Shown here piece after piece: positions 1-7,454 of a DNA stretch of 64,000 bases. The notes beneath the pieces are model-generated. The model worked only from the letters and a program-made list of their open reading frames with translations, did not search any database and was not told the DNA's origin. The translations under genes were made by a program, and so were the position numbers. The stretch's first letter is position 1, and each line of letters opens with the position of its first letter. Source of the DNA: Xanthomarina maritima (GTDB lineage: Bacteria; Bacteroidota; Bacteroidia; Flavobacteriales; Flavobacteriaceae); contig NZ_VSFC01000062.1 of the NCBI RefSeq assembly GCF_008084905.1, positions 62,001-126,000 of the forward strand. The letters are read 5' to 3'.

Positions 1-88
1 TAAGCACATTTAGAAAGATGGAAATTAGCAGGTTTCTATCTTTGACATCTTTATAAGAGTGCGTATGGTTGTGATGCGCATGACTCAT
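1..88 (-). CDS. Cation diffusion facilitator (CDF) transporter, N-terminal fragment
   Basis: The minus strand from 88 encodes MSHAHHNHTHSYKDVKDRNL followed by ISIFLNVL, and then runs off the window. The histidine-rich start, the short charged stretch and the beginning of a first membrane helix are what CzcD/ZitB-type zinc or cobalt efflux proteins show at their N-terminus. The start codon follows the rpiB stop with no gap (TAA then ATG), so the two are almost certainly co-transcribed and translationally coupled. Only 29 codons are visible, so the family call rests on this short segment, and the metal cannot be inferred. Confidence 0.7.
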   Translation of the reverse strand, partial: MSHAHHNHTHSYKDVKDRNLLISIFLNVL

Positions 89-523
89 TTAGCAAGAGAC
101 AGGTATTTTATGTACACGTTTTTCATGTCGTCCACCTTCAAAAGCAGTATCTAAAAATGTATCTACCATCTCAATAGCTTGTGGTAAAGCTGTAAAACGA
201 GCTGGAATACTCAATACATTAGCATTATTATGTTGTCTTGCAAGAGCAACAATTTCTTTAGTCCAGCATAAAGCAGAACGTACTCCTTGATGTTTATTAG
301 CTGTCATATTGGCTCCATTGCCACTACCACAAATAATTATACCAAAATCGGTATTATTGGTTTCTACATCTTGTGCCACAGGATGTACAAAATCTGGATA
401 ATCAACACTATCAGAAGCATCTGTTCCATAATTTTTAACCGTAATTCCTTTCGCTTCTAAATGCTTAATAATAGCAAATTTATATTCTGTTCCAGCGTGA
501 TCGTTACCTATAGAAATTTTCAT
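89..523 (-). CDS. rpiB: Ribose-5-phosphate isomerase B
   Basis: Interconverts ribose 5-phosphate and ribulose 5-phosphate in the non-oxidative pentose phosphate pathway, in the cytosol. The 144-residue length fits the RpiB/LacAB family. The N-terminal ISIGNDHAG segment and the IIICGSGNGANMTANK loop, with the family's reactive cysteine in CGSGNG, are intact, as is the HNNANVLSIPAR region. I start at the ATG at 523; a TTG directly upstream is an unlikely alternative. The leader carries a 7-bp hairpin (543-560). The downstream CDF gene starts right after the stop, giving a leftward two-gene unit diverging from the gene-free region. Confidence 0.96.
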   Translation of the reverse strand: MKISIGNDHAGTEYKFAIIKHLEAKGITVKNYGTDASDSVDYPDFVHPVAQDVETNNTDFGIIICGSGNGANMTANKHQGVRSALCWTKEIVALARQHNNANVLSIPARFTALPQAIEMVDTFLDTAFEGGRHEKRVHKIPVSC

Positions 524-542
524 CAATTAATATTTTAATTAG

Positions 543-560
543 TTTCCGTGAAGACGGAAA
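543..560 (-). promoter_or_regulatory. Stem-loop in the rpiB leader
   Basis: TTTCCGT (543-549) and ACGGAAA (554-560) are perfect inverted repeats with a 4-base loop, 20 bases upstream of the rpiB ATG. In the rpiB mRNA this would form a compact hairpin just before the ribosome entry region. No T-run follows on the minus strand, so it does not look like a terminator of leftward transcription. Confidence 0.35.
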
Positions 561-1081
561 TCTTGTGTTTTTATTACTGTAAAGGTACAAAATGTAGTTG
601 TATGGCTTATATTTTTTTATAGCTTTAGTAAGTTAAGAAATAACTAATGTTAATAGCTTAACAAAACAAATCTCATAACCTGTTAATAACTGTTTATAAT
701 TATTTAAAAGTAAAATATGGTTTATTTAATAATTTTTTCAAACAAAAATAGAGTCGACATCACCAAAATATAACTCAATATTTTTTGGATAAGTTTTCAG
801 CTATGAATTGTTGGTTATAAACATAAAATATTTAAAAATTTATGAGTCATTCACTTTAAAAATCACTTATTAACAACTACTAAAAAATGTTAATAGCATT
901 TAAGTTAAGTATGAAAATGAAGTATTTAAATATTTATCTATTGTTAATTACATATTAATAGAACGTAAACAAGATAACATCAAAATAAAAACTAAAAAAG
1001 TTATACCTGCTATTAACAACCCATTATAATCATTACTATTTTTTTTAAATTTTAAAAGAAAAAGATAATTATATATATAAA

Positions 1082-1090
1082 TGTGGATAA
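1082..1090 (-). other. Perfect DnaA box
   Basis: TGTGGATAA is the exact reverse complement of the DnaA consensus TTATCCACA. It lies 57 bases before the next gene and next to the run ATTATATATATAA. I saw no other exact 9-mer by eye in the intergenic regions. A single box can occur by chance, so its value comes from the surrounding repeats. Confidence 0.5.
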
Positions 1091-1146
1091 CTAATTCTTA
1101 TATAAAATTAATTTATATTTTTAACAGAGCCTAAATTTACTTACTT

Positions 1147-2616
1147 ATGAAACATACTTTACTTTTATTGCTATTTCCTTTTTTAATGTTTACTCAAACT
1201 CAAATTAGTCAAGATATTACTGGAGAATTTGCAGGAGATAATTTTGGATATGATACTACATTATCTTTAACTGGTAATAGATTAGCAGTAAGTGGAAAAT
1301 TTTACGATGGTATAAATGGTGAAGATTCAGGCTATGTTAAAGTTTATGAAATTATTAATAATAGTTTCATTCAAATAGGAAATGATATTGTTGGAGAAGG
1401 AGCAGGTGATAAATTTGGACATAAAGTTGTTTTATCTTCAAATGGAAATAGATTAGCTATAAGTGCTCCAAATAATTCTGGTGAAAATGGAGTTGGTTCT
1501 GGACATGTTAGAATTTATGAATTTATTAATAATAACTGGGTTCAAATTGGTCAAGATATTGATGGTGAAGTTGCTGGTGATCAATCTGGATATGGAATGG
1601 CTTTCTCCAAAAATGGTAATATTGTTTCAATTTGTTCTTATAGAAATAGTACAATTGTAAATGATGGTGGTCAAGTAAGGGTTTTCCAATTTAATGGTAC
1701 AAATTGGATACAATTAGGATCTTCTTTTTACGGTAATCAAAATAGTGATTATTTAGGTAGGTATATGGAGTTATCTTATAATGGTTTAATTATTGCATTT
1801 AGTTATAAACCTTTTAATTCACCTGGTTTTGTGAAAGTGTATGAATTTACAAATAATAATTGGGTACAAATAGGTAACGAATTAGCAGGAGATGCTTTTA
1901 ATGATAATTTTGGTATAAGTTTAGATTTATCAAACAATGGAAATATATTAGCTATTGGTGCTAATAAAAATGATAATAATGGAATTAATTCTGGTCAAGT
2001 TAAAATTTTTGAAAATAATAATAACAATTGGATTCAATTAGGTCAAAATATATATGGAGATGCAGAAGATGATTATTTTGGAGTTAGTTTAGATTTATCA
2101 GATAATGGAGAGATTTTAGCAGTAGGAGCAAGTCGTAATAATGGCTTAAATGGGACAAATTTTGATTCTGGACAAGTAAAAATTTTTAGAATAGTTAATG
2201 ATGTTTGGACTCAAATAGGTTCTAGTATTTATGGAGAATCTCAAGAAGATTATTTTGGATATTCTGTAAGTTTATCAGGAAATGCAAATATTCTAGCTAT
2301 TGGTGGTTTTAAAAATGATAATAATGGAAATGATTCTGGACATGTTCGTATATATAATCTTTCTAATTTATTAGCTTTAAATAATTTCGTTTTCTCTCAA
2401 TTTAGTTTATATCCAAATCCAGCCAAAAATCAAGTTAACATTCAATTACAAGAAAGTATAGAATTAAAACAAGTAAATATTTATAATACACTAGGTCAGT
2501 TTATTAGTACTTCAAAAGATAAGGTAATTAATACATCTCATTTATCACCAGGTATGTATTTAATAGAAATAGAAACCAATCAAAGTAAAACGACTAAACA
2601 ACTTGTTATTGAGTAA
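1147..2616 (+). CDS. Secreted seven-repeat beta-propeller-like protein with T9SS sorting domain
   Basis: A 489-residue exported protein of unknown function. Residues 1-18 form a hydrophobic signal peptide (MKHTLLLLLFPFLMFTQT). Residues about 20-407 hold seven repeats of roughly 55 residues. Each opens with a variant of D-I-x-G-x-x-x-D-x-F-G-Y, then has a variant of L-S-x-N-G-N-x-L-A-I-G and ends with S-G-x-V-x-I-[YF], then x-x-x-W-x-Q-I-G. Seven such units suggest a seven-bladed propeller of the FG-GAP or WD40-like class. Residues about 419-489 (FSLYPNPAKNQVNI to the end) match the type A sorting signal of T9SS cargo, so the protein is probably surface-anchored or released. It is Asn-rich and stands alone beside the putative origin. 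Ligand unknown. Confidence 0.8.
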   Translation: MKHTLLLLLFPFLMFTQTQISQDITGEFAGDNFGYDTTLSLTGNRLAVSGKFYDGINGEDSGYVKVYEIINNSFIQIGNDIVGEGAGDKFGHKVVLSSNGNRLAISAPNNSGENGVGSGHVRIYEFINNNWVQIGQDIDGEVAGDQSGYGMAFSKNGNIVSICSYRNSTIVNDGGQVRVFQFNGTNWIQLGSSFYGNQNSDYLGRYMELSYNGLIIAFSYKPFNSPGFVKVYEFTNNNWVQIGNELAGDAFNDNFGISLDLSNNGNILAIGANKNDNNGINSGQVKIFENNNNNWIQLGQNIYGDAEDDYFGVSLDLSDNGEILAVGASRNNGLNGTNFDSGQVKIFRIVNDVWTQIGSSIYGESQEDYFGYSVSLSGNANILAIGGFKNDNNGNDSGHVRIYNLSNLLALNNFVFSQFSLYPNPAKNQVNIQLQESIELKQVNIYNTLGQFISTSKDKVINTSHLSPGMYLIEIETNQSKTTKQLVIE

Positions 2617-2709
2617 TATTTTGTAATTCAGAAAGAAGCAATGAATCTCTTAATAAGTTTTATTATTTGTAATTTAACAGTTTAGAAACATCATTTAATA
2701 TTAAAACCG

Positions 2710-2717
2710 TAGCTTTG
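2710..2717 (+). promoter_or_regulatory. Candidate -7 promoter element for rnr
   Basis: TAGCTTTG matches the Bacteroidota -7 consensus TAnnTTTG. It would place the transcript start near 2724 and give rnr a leader of about 85 bases containing two stem-loops. No TTG lies at the usual -33 spacing, so the call rests on the -7 element alone. Confidence 0.4.
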
Positions 2718-2725
2718 TATTAAAT

Positions 2726-2787
2726 TTATAACCAGTACTTCACTTTTATTAGGTTATAAAACAACAGATTCCTATCTTTAATAGGAA
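2726..2787 (+). promoter_or_regulatory. Two stem-loops in the rnr leader
   Basis: TTATAACC (2726-2733) and GGTTATAA (2752-2759) form a perfect 8-bp stem with an 18-base loop. TTCCTAT (2769-2775) and ATAGGAA (2781-2787) form a perfect 7-bp stem with a 5-base loop. Both lie between the candidate promoter at 2710 and the rnr start. RNase R degrades structured RNA, so a structured leader on its own message could serve autoregulation. That role is inference only. Confidence 0.4.
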
Positions 2788-2810
2788 CAGAAAATGATTA
2801 CAATTATTAC

Positions 2811-5048
2811 ATGACAAAAAAGAAAAAAAGGAAACCTTCACATAACAAGATTTCCAACCTTACAAATACCATTCTAAGTATTTTAAAAAAAGATAGAAAC
2901 CAATCCTTTAACTATAAACAAATTGCTGCTAAAATAGGTGTTAATGATGCCAGTAGCAGAAATCAGATTATAAAAAAGCTTCAACAATTAAAAGCAAAAC
3001 AAGAGATTGAAGAAGTAGAACGAGGGAAATTTAAAGCCATTGTTAATACCGAATATCATACTGGAATTGTAGATATGGCTTCCAAAGGTTCTGGATATAT
3101 TATAAGCGAGGATTTTGACGAAGATATATACATTGCTTCAAATAACATGAACAAAGCGCTTCATGGAGATGAAGTAGAATTTTATACATACAAACGTTTA
3201 AAGCGTGGCAGACGTGAAGGTGAAATTACCAACATTATTAAACGTGCAAAAAGCGAATATGTTGGAGTTATTCAGTTTAGTAAAAATAATAATTTTGCTT
3301 TTGTAGTAGTAGATGGGAACAAAATGTACAAAGATATTTTTGTACCTAAAAATAAAATTAATAAAGCTGAAGATGGAGATAAAGTTCTTGTTTCTTTAGA
3401 AGATTGGCCAGAAAATTCCGATTCTCCAAATGGACGAATTTTAAAAGTTTTAGGAAAACCAGGAGAACACAATACAGAAATCCATGCTATTTTAGCAGAA
3501 TATGGCTTACCTGCAGTATTTCCTCATGAAGTAGAAGATTATGCTAATAAATTAGATACCTCTATTACAAAAGAAGAAATAGCGAAACGTCGCGATATGA
3601 GAGATGTGTTGACTTTTACTATAGATCCAAAAGATGCTAAAGATTTTGACGATGCCTTATCATTTCAAGTATTAGATAATGGCTTGTTTGAAATAGGAAT
3701 TCATATTGCAGATGTCTCTCATTATCTTCAACCAGATACAGTTTTGGATGATGAAGCTTACGAGCGTGCAACATCGGTTTATTTAGTAGATCGCGTGGTT
3801 CCAATGCTTCCAGAAGTCTTATCAAATAATGCGTGTTCTTTAAGACCACATGAAGAAAAATATACCTTTTCTGCAGTGTTTCAATTAAATGATAAAGCTG
3901 AAGTTAAAAACCAATGGTTTGGTAGAACCGTCACTTATAGTGATGCACGTTTTGCTTATGAAGAAGCTCAAGCTATTATAGAAAATAATACAAATGTCAT
4001 GTTGAGCTCTGTCGAAGCATCTCAATTGAATAACACAATACCAGCTGAAGTTTCCCTTACTGGAAAAGAATACATTACAACTCCAGAAATAGCTTTTGCC
4101 ACTTTAAAATTAGATGAATTAGCTAAAATCATGCGAAGAAAACGTATGAAATCTGGAGCGATTTCATTCGATAAAGTTGAAGTAAAATTCGATTTAGACG
4201 AACAATCAAATCCAATTGGTGTTTTCTTTAAAACCAGTAAAGATGCTAATAAATTAATTGAAGAATTTATGTTATTAGCTAATAGAAAAGTAGCCGAATT
4301 TATTGGTAAACAATCCCCTAAAAAAACTTTTGTTTATCGCGTTCACGACGAGCCAGACGATAGTAAATTAGCAGCTTTACAAAATGTAGTTGGTAGATTT
4401 GGTTATAAATTAAATTTTAAAGATAGAAAGAGTATTTCTTCATCTTTAAACAATTTATTAAAAGATGTTGAAGGTAAAAAAGAACAAAATTTGGTAGACA
4501 CTTTAACTATTAGAAGTATGAGTAAAGCCGAATATTCTACTCACAATATTGGTCATTATGGATTGGCTTTCGATTATTATAGTCATTTTACATCACCTAT
4601 TAGAAGATATCCAGATGTAATGGCACATCGTTTGTTGCAACATTATCTGGATGGAGGAAAATCGGCTAATGAAGACGTTTACGAAGATAAATGCAACCAT
4701 TCCAGTAATATGGAAAATCTAGCCACAAAAGCTGAAAGAGATTCTATAAAATACATGCAAATTAAATTTATGCAAGATCATAAAGATGAAAATTTTGTTG
4801 GCGTTATTTCAGGTGTTACAGATTGGGGAATTTATGTAGAAATAATAGCTAACAAATGCGAAGGCATGGTTAGTGTTCGGGATATGAAAGACGATCATTA
4901 TGTATTTGATGAAGATCATTTTGCTTTAATAGGAAAAAACTCTAAAACCATGTATCAATTAGGAGACGAAGTTATTGTAAAAGTAAAAGATACAGACTTA
5001 GTTAAAAAGCATTTAGATTTTACTTTAATTGGTAAGAACGAAGAATAA
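2811..5048 (+). CDS. rnr: Ribonuclease R, 3'-5' exoribonuclease
   Basis: Processive hydrolytic exoribonuclease that degrades structured RNA in the cytosol. The order is a basic lysine-rich start and winged-helix region (about 10-75), cold-shock/OB domains (about 85-225), the RNB catalytic domain (about 250-600) and a C-terminal S1 domain (about 660-742). The metal-binding aspartates of the RNB centre are in DPKDAKDFDDA (about 272-282), and HFTSPIRRYPD is also intact. The 745-residue length is normal for bacterial RNase R. Residues 392-406 look like an in-frame insertion between 9-bp near-direct repeats, described separately. The upstream leader has two hairpins. Confidence 0.96.
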   Translation: MTKKKKRKPSHNKISNLTNTILSILKKDRNQSFNYKQIAAKIGVNDASSRNQIIKKLQQLKAKQEIEEVERGKFKAIVNTEYHTGIVDMASKGSGYIISEDFDEDIYIASNNMNKALHGDEVEFYTYKRLKRGRREGEITNIIKRAKSEYVGVIQFSKNNNFAFVVVDGNKMYKDIFVPKNKINKAEDGDKVLVSLEDWPENSDSPNGRILKVLGKPGEHNTEIHAILAEYGLPAVFPHEVEDYANKLDTSITKEEIAKRRDMRDVLTFTIDPKDAKDFDDALSFQVLDNGLFEIGIHIADVSHYLQPDTVLDDEAYERATSVYLVDRVVPMLPEVLSNNACSLRPHEEKYTFSAVFQLNDKAEVKNQWFGRTVTYSDARFAYEEAQAIIENNTNVMLSSVEASQLNNTIPAEVSLTGKEYITTPEIAFATLKLDELAKIMRRKRMKSGAISFDKVEVKFDLDEQSNPIGVFFKTSKDANKLIEEFMLLANRKVAEFIGKQSPKKTFVYRVHDEPDDSKLAALQNVVGRFGYKLNFKDRKSISSSLNNLLKDVEGKKEQNLVDTLTIRSMSKAEYSTHNIGHYGLAFDYYSHFTSPIRRYPDVMAHRLLQHYLDGGKSANEDVYEDKCNHSSNMENLATKAERDSIKYMQIKFMQDHKDENFVGVISGVTDWGIYVEIIANKCEGMVSVRDMKDDHYVFDEDHFALIGKNSKTMYQLGDEVIVKVKDTDLVKKHLDFTLIGKNEE
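3984..4037 (+). repeat. In-frame relic of a dispersed repeat inside rnr
   Basis: AATAATACA (3984-3992) and AATAACACA (4029-4037) are 9-bp direct repeats with one mismatch, 45 bases apart. Between them lie 36 bases containing GTCATGTTGAGCTCTGTCGA and then AGCATCT, which resembles a short element scattered through many Bacteroidota genomes. The arrangement looks like a small insertion with a target-site duplication. It adds exactly 15 codons (NNTNVMLSSVEASQL) to RNase R without breaking the frame. The similarity to the dispersed element is from memory and not checked. Confidence 0.5.
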
Positions 5049-5076
5049 ATAGTAACTTTATAAAAAATTAATCCAT

Positions 5077-5751
5077 ATGAAAAATATAGCAACAATAGCA
5101 TTTATATTAGTAACTACTGTATTATTTGCACAAAGTCCAAACACAACAACTGTTGGAAAATTTAAAGAACTTAAAGTTTACGATTTAATAGATGTTAATT
5201 TAGTACAATCAAACGAAGATAAAATTATTATATCTGGTAAAAACACTGATAAAGTAGTCTTTGTAAATAAAAATGGTGTATTAAAACTAAAAATGAAAAT
5301 TGATGAAATTTATAATGGAGATGATACTACCGTAACAGTACATTATACAGGAGTTGATATCATTGATGTTAACGAAGGTGCATCAGTTTCTTCAAGTGAT
5401 ACCATTAAGCAATTCGAAATAGATTTAAATGCTCAAGAAGGAGGAACTATTCAGGTCAGTTTAGATGTATCATATACTAATGTTAAATCTATTACTGGAG
5501 GAAATATTAAAGCGTCAGGGATTTCAAAAAATCAAGATATTTCTATAAATACTGGAGGTATTTTCGATGGAAGAGAATTAAAAACAGAAACTACAGATGT
5601 TACGATAAAAGCAGCAGGTGAAGCAACAGTTCATGCAAGTGGTTTAGTTAAGGCTAAAGTTACAGCAGGAGGTAATGTGTATATATATGGAAATCCAAAA
5701 TCTGTAGATGAAAGTAAGGTTATGGGAGGAAATATTAAACGCATGGATTAA
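5077..5751 (+). CDS. GIN-domain (DUF2807) exported protein
   Basis: A 224-residue exported protein. Residues 1-18 are a signal peptide ending in VLFAQ. The rest is a repetitive beta-helix-like fold of the putative auto-transporter adhesin head GIN family (PF10988), common in Bacteroidota. Typical segments are GKFKELKVYDLIDVNLVQ near the N-terminus and VKAKVTAGGNVYIYGNPKSV near the C-terminus, followed by a second glycine-rich GGN turn. No lipobox is seen, so it is probably periplasmic or outer-membrane associated. It follows rnr by 28 bases and may share its transcript. Molecular role unknown. Confidence 0.8.
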   Translation: MKNIATIAFILVTTVLFAQSPNTTTVGKFKELKVYDLIDVNLVQSNEDKIIISGKNTDKVVFVNKNGVLKLKMKIDEIYNGDDTTVTVHYTGVDIIDVNEGASVSSSDTIKQFEIDLNAQEGGTIQVSLDVSYTNVKSITGGNIKASGISKNQDISINTGGIFDGRELKTETTDVTIKAAGEATVHASGLVKAKVTAGGNVYIYGNPKSVDESKVMGGNIKRMD

Positions 5752-5766
5752 TCCACAAAGATTCCT

Positions 5767-5774
5767 TAAATTTG
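5767..5774 (+). promoter_or_regulatory. Candidate -7 promoter element for the LysE-family gene
   Basis: TAAATTTG matches TAnnTTTG, with a G right after the T-run. It ends 12 bases before the first ATG of the exporter gene, which implies a very short leader. It also argues against the TTG at 5772, which overlaps this element, as a start codon. Confidence 0.4.
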
Positions 5775-5786
5775 TGTAAACATTTC

Positions 5787-6473
5787 ATGTTTATGCAAGA
5801 TGCTATTCTTACAGCCATTCCTTTTGGTATTCTTTTATCGTTCACTATTGGACCAGTATTTTTTGTCCTTTTAGAAACAAGCGCAACAAAAGGTTTGAAA
5901 AGTGCTTTAATATTCGATTTTGGAGTTATTCTAGCTGATATATTCTTTATAGTAGTTGCTTTTTATAGTACCACTAAGCTATTAGATAAAATAAAAGATG
6001 ATCCAAATTTCCTTATTTTTGGTGGAGTTCTTTTAGCTGTTTATGGATTTATTTCTTTTATTAAAACATCAAAATCTTTTCGTGATATTGTTAGAGAATA
6101 CCATACTGTTGAAATAAAAAAGAAGTTTGGAAAACTTTTTATTAAAGGTTTTCTATTAAATTTTATAAACGTTGGTGTTCTTTTAGGTTGGTTAGGATTT
6201 ATTGTTATAGGAAATTCGTTAACAGAAACAAATAGAGAACTTTGGGTGTTTTTAGCAACTATTTTAATAGTTTATTTTTTAGTAGATTTATTAAAAATTG
6301 TTGCTGCAAAAACATTAAAAAGCAAATTAACTCCTAGACGAATTTTTAAAACAAAGAAAATTGTTTCATTGGTTATTTTAGGATTTGGAGTTTTATTATT
6401 AGTTCAAGGTTTTTTTCCAAAAGAAAAAGAACTTATCAAAGATAAATTAGAACAAATTAGCCCATTAAAATAA
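5787..6473 (+). CDS. LysE/RhtB-family amino-acid exporter
   Basis: An inner-membrane exporter of about 228 residues with six predicted membrane segments. The family N-terminus is clear: an amphipathic start, then FGILLSFTIGPVFFVLLETS with the conserved G-P pair in helix 1. A cytoplasmic loop (about 90-115) precedes the later helices. LysE-type proteins export amino acids such as lysine, arginine or threonine; the substrate cannot be told here. I take the ATG at 5787; the ATG at 5793 is equally possible. A longer reading from TTG at 5772 would overlap the candidate promoter element. Confidence 0.85.
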   Translation: MFMQDAILTAIPFGILLSFTIGPVFFVLLETSATKGLKSALIFDFGVILADIFFIVVAFYSTTKLLDKIKDDPNFLIFGGVLLAVYGFISFIKTSKSFRDIVREYHTVEIKKKFGKLFIKGFLLNFINVGVLLGWLGFIVIGNSLTETNRELWVFLATILIVYFLVDLLKIVAAKTLKSKLTPRRIFKTKKIVSLVILGFGVLLLVQGFFPKEKELIKDKLEQISPLK

Positions 6474-6500
6474 TAGTATTTACTTTTTATAATTTTATAA

Positions 6501-6851
6501 ATGGCTAAAATTCAATACCAAATTTATGTTATAGAACTATCTAAGCGTGTATTTACTGAAAATAGAAAATTTCGTGAAGCTAATCCTCAATTCAATGGTG
6601 TTTTAGAATGTTTGTATGTTGGAATGACAAATAAATCTCCAAAAGAACGGTTTGAACAACATAAAACAGGCTACAGAAATAAAAAAGGATATAAATTATC
6701 CTCAAGGATTGTTCAAAAATATGGTTCCTATTTTAGACCAAGCTTATATAATCATATTAACCCATTGAATTCTAAAACAGAAGCAATTAAAATGGAAGAA
6801 CAGTTAGCTTTAGAATTAAGAAGACAGCGTTATGCTGTTTGGTTTAATTGA
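6501..6851 (+). CDS. Small GIY-YIG-like nuclease-fold protein
   Basis: A 116-residue stand-alone domain. IYVIEL (about 8-13) and LYVGMT (about 38-43) occupy the positions of the GIY and YIG strands. RFEQHKTG (about 50-57) supplies the conserved arginine, and EAIKMEEQLALELR (about 93-106) contains the candidate metal-binding glutamate. The arrangement is that of single-domain GIY-YIG proteins, some of which are structure-specific endonucleases. Nothing nearby points to a mobile intron or restriction system, so a repair or housekeeping role is more likely than homing. It follows the LysE-family gene by 27 bases and ends at a terminator. Confidence 0.65.
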   Translation: MAKIQYQIYVIELSKRVFTENRKFREANPQFNGVLECLYVGMTNKSPKERFEQHKTGYRNKKGYKLSSRIVQKYGSYFRPSLYNHINPLNSKTEAIKMEEQLALELRRQRYAVWFN

Positions 6852-6872
6852 TATATTAAAAAATTACGAAAT

Positions 6873-6905
6873 AAAAAAACCTCCAACTTAAGTTGAAGGT
6901 TTTTT
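6873..6905. terminator. Bidirectional rho-independent terminator
   Basis: A-run, ACCTCCAACTT, then AAGTTGAAGGT and a T-run form a stem with one internal C/A mismatch and A/T flanks on both sides. It can stop rightward transcription from the GIY-YIG gene and leftward transcription from the tRNA-Cys gene, whose 3' end is one base away. Confidence 0.75.
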
Positions 6906-6906
6906 G

Positions 6907-6977
6907 AGGTGTCGAGCGGATTCGAACCGCTGTAGATGGTGTTGCAGACCACTGCCTAGCCACTCGGCCACGACACC
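6907..6977 (-). tRNA. tRNA-Cys (GCA)
   Basis: A 71-base cloverleaf on the minus strand. The acceptor stem pairs GGTGTCG with CGACACC, the anticodon loop is CTGCAAC with anticodon GCA, and the T arm contains GGTTCGAATCC. The discriminator base is U73, the cysteine identity base. No CCA is encoded, so the 3' end must be added by nucleotidyltransferase. It is the only tRNA gene I found here. Confidence 0.96.
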
Positions 6978-6988
6978 TAATTAGACAG

Positions 6989-7017
6989 CAAATGTAAAAA
7001 AAATAAACTTTTTACAC
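6989..7017 (-). promoter_or_regulatory. Promoter of tRNA-Cys
   Basis: On the minus strand TACATTTG (6996 to 6989) matches the TAnnTTTG -7 consensus and ends 12 bases before the mature tRNA. GTG at 7017-7015 stands 18 bases upstream, a one-mismatch version of the -33 TTG. The position fits a promoter serving the tRNA alone. Confidence 0.5.
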
Positions 7018-7027
7018 TATTTAGAAC

Positions 7028-7390
7028 TTACTTTTTACGCTTTTCAGTCATTTTTATTGTAACCATTTCAACATCACCACCAATTGGAGGATTTAGTTTG
7101 CTTACTTTGACTGTTGCTTTAGTTACATGTACATCTTCTTTAAAAATTCTAACTAAGATACGTTTTGCTACAGTTTCAAGTAAATAAGTAGGTTTATGCA
7201 TTTCTTCTCTAACTATTTTATTCAAAAAAACATAATCTACAGTATCACTAAGTTTATCTGTTTTTGCTGAGTTTTGTAAATTAGCTTTTACTTGTAAGTC
7301 TACTCTATAATCACTACCAATTTTAGTCTCTTCTTTTAAACAGCCATGATGTGCAAAAACTCTAATATTTTCAACTTTTATGATTCCCAA
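7028..7390 (-). CDS. folB: Dihydroneopterin aldolase
   Basis: Cleaves 7,8-dihydroneopterin to 6-hydroxymethyl-dihydropterin and glycolaldehyde in folate synthesis. The 120-residue length is typical. Family features are IRVFAHHGCLKEET at the N-terminus (Y-G-x-H-G-like motif), the DTVDYVFLNKIV segment, LLETVAKRI with the glutamate that binds the pterin, and the late VKVSKLNPPIGGDV segment with the catalytic lysine. It lies head to head with glnS. Confidence 0.93.
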   Translation of the reverse strand: MGIIKVENIRVFAHHGCLKEETKIGSDYRVDLQVKANLQNSAKTDKLSDTVDYVFLNKIVREEMHKPTYLLETVAKRILVRIFKEDVHVTKATVKVSKLNPPIGGDVEMVTIKMTEKRKK

Positions 7391-7430
7391 AACAAATTCT
7401 TTTCAGCAAAAATAATACACTATAATTTAA

Positions 7431-7438
7431 TAACTTTG
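7431..7438 (+). promoter_or_regulatory. Candidate -7 promoter element for glnS
   Basis: TAACTTTG matches TAnnTTTG and ends 16 bases before the glnS ATG, implying a very short leader. No TTG is present at the usual -33 spacing. Confidence 0.4.
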
Positions 7439-7454
7439 CTTTTTATTTTTAAAT

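Larger units (their letters stand above)
527..1146. other. Gene-free AT-rich region, candidate replication origin (oriC)
   Basis: No plausible gene occurs in these 620 bases. There is one exact DnaA box in inverse orientation (TGTGGATAA, 1082-1090), an 8-of-9 match (TTTGGATAA, 784-792), and five exact copies of TGTTAATA on either strand (648-655, 681-688, 868-875 inverse, 888-895, 1011-1018 inverse) plus one 7-of-8 copy (942-949). TGTTAATAA differs from the DnaA box TGTGGATAA at two positions. A strongly AT-rich stretch (about 1041-1081) lies next to the perfect box and could be an unwinding element. Genes to the left point left and most to the right point right. The origin call is inference. 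Confidence 0.5.
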
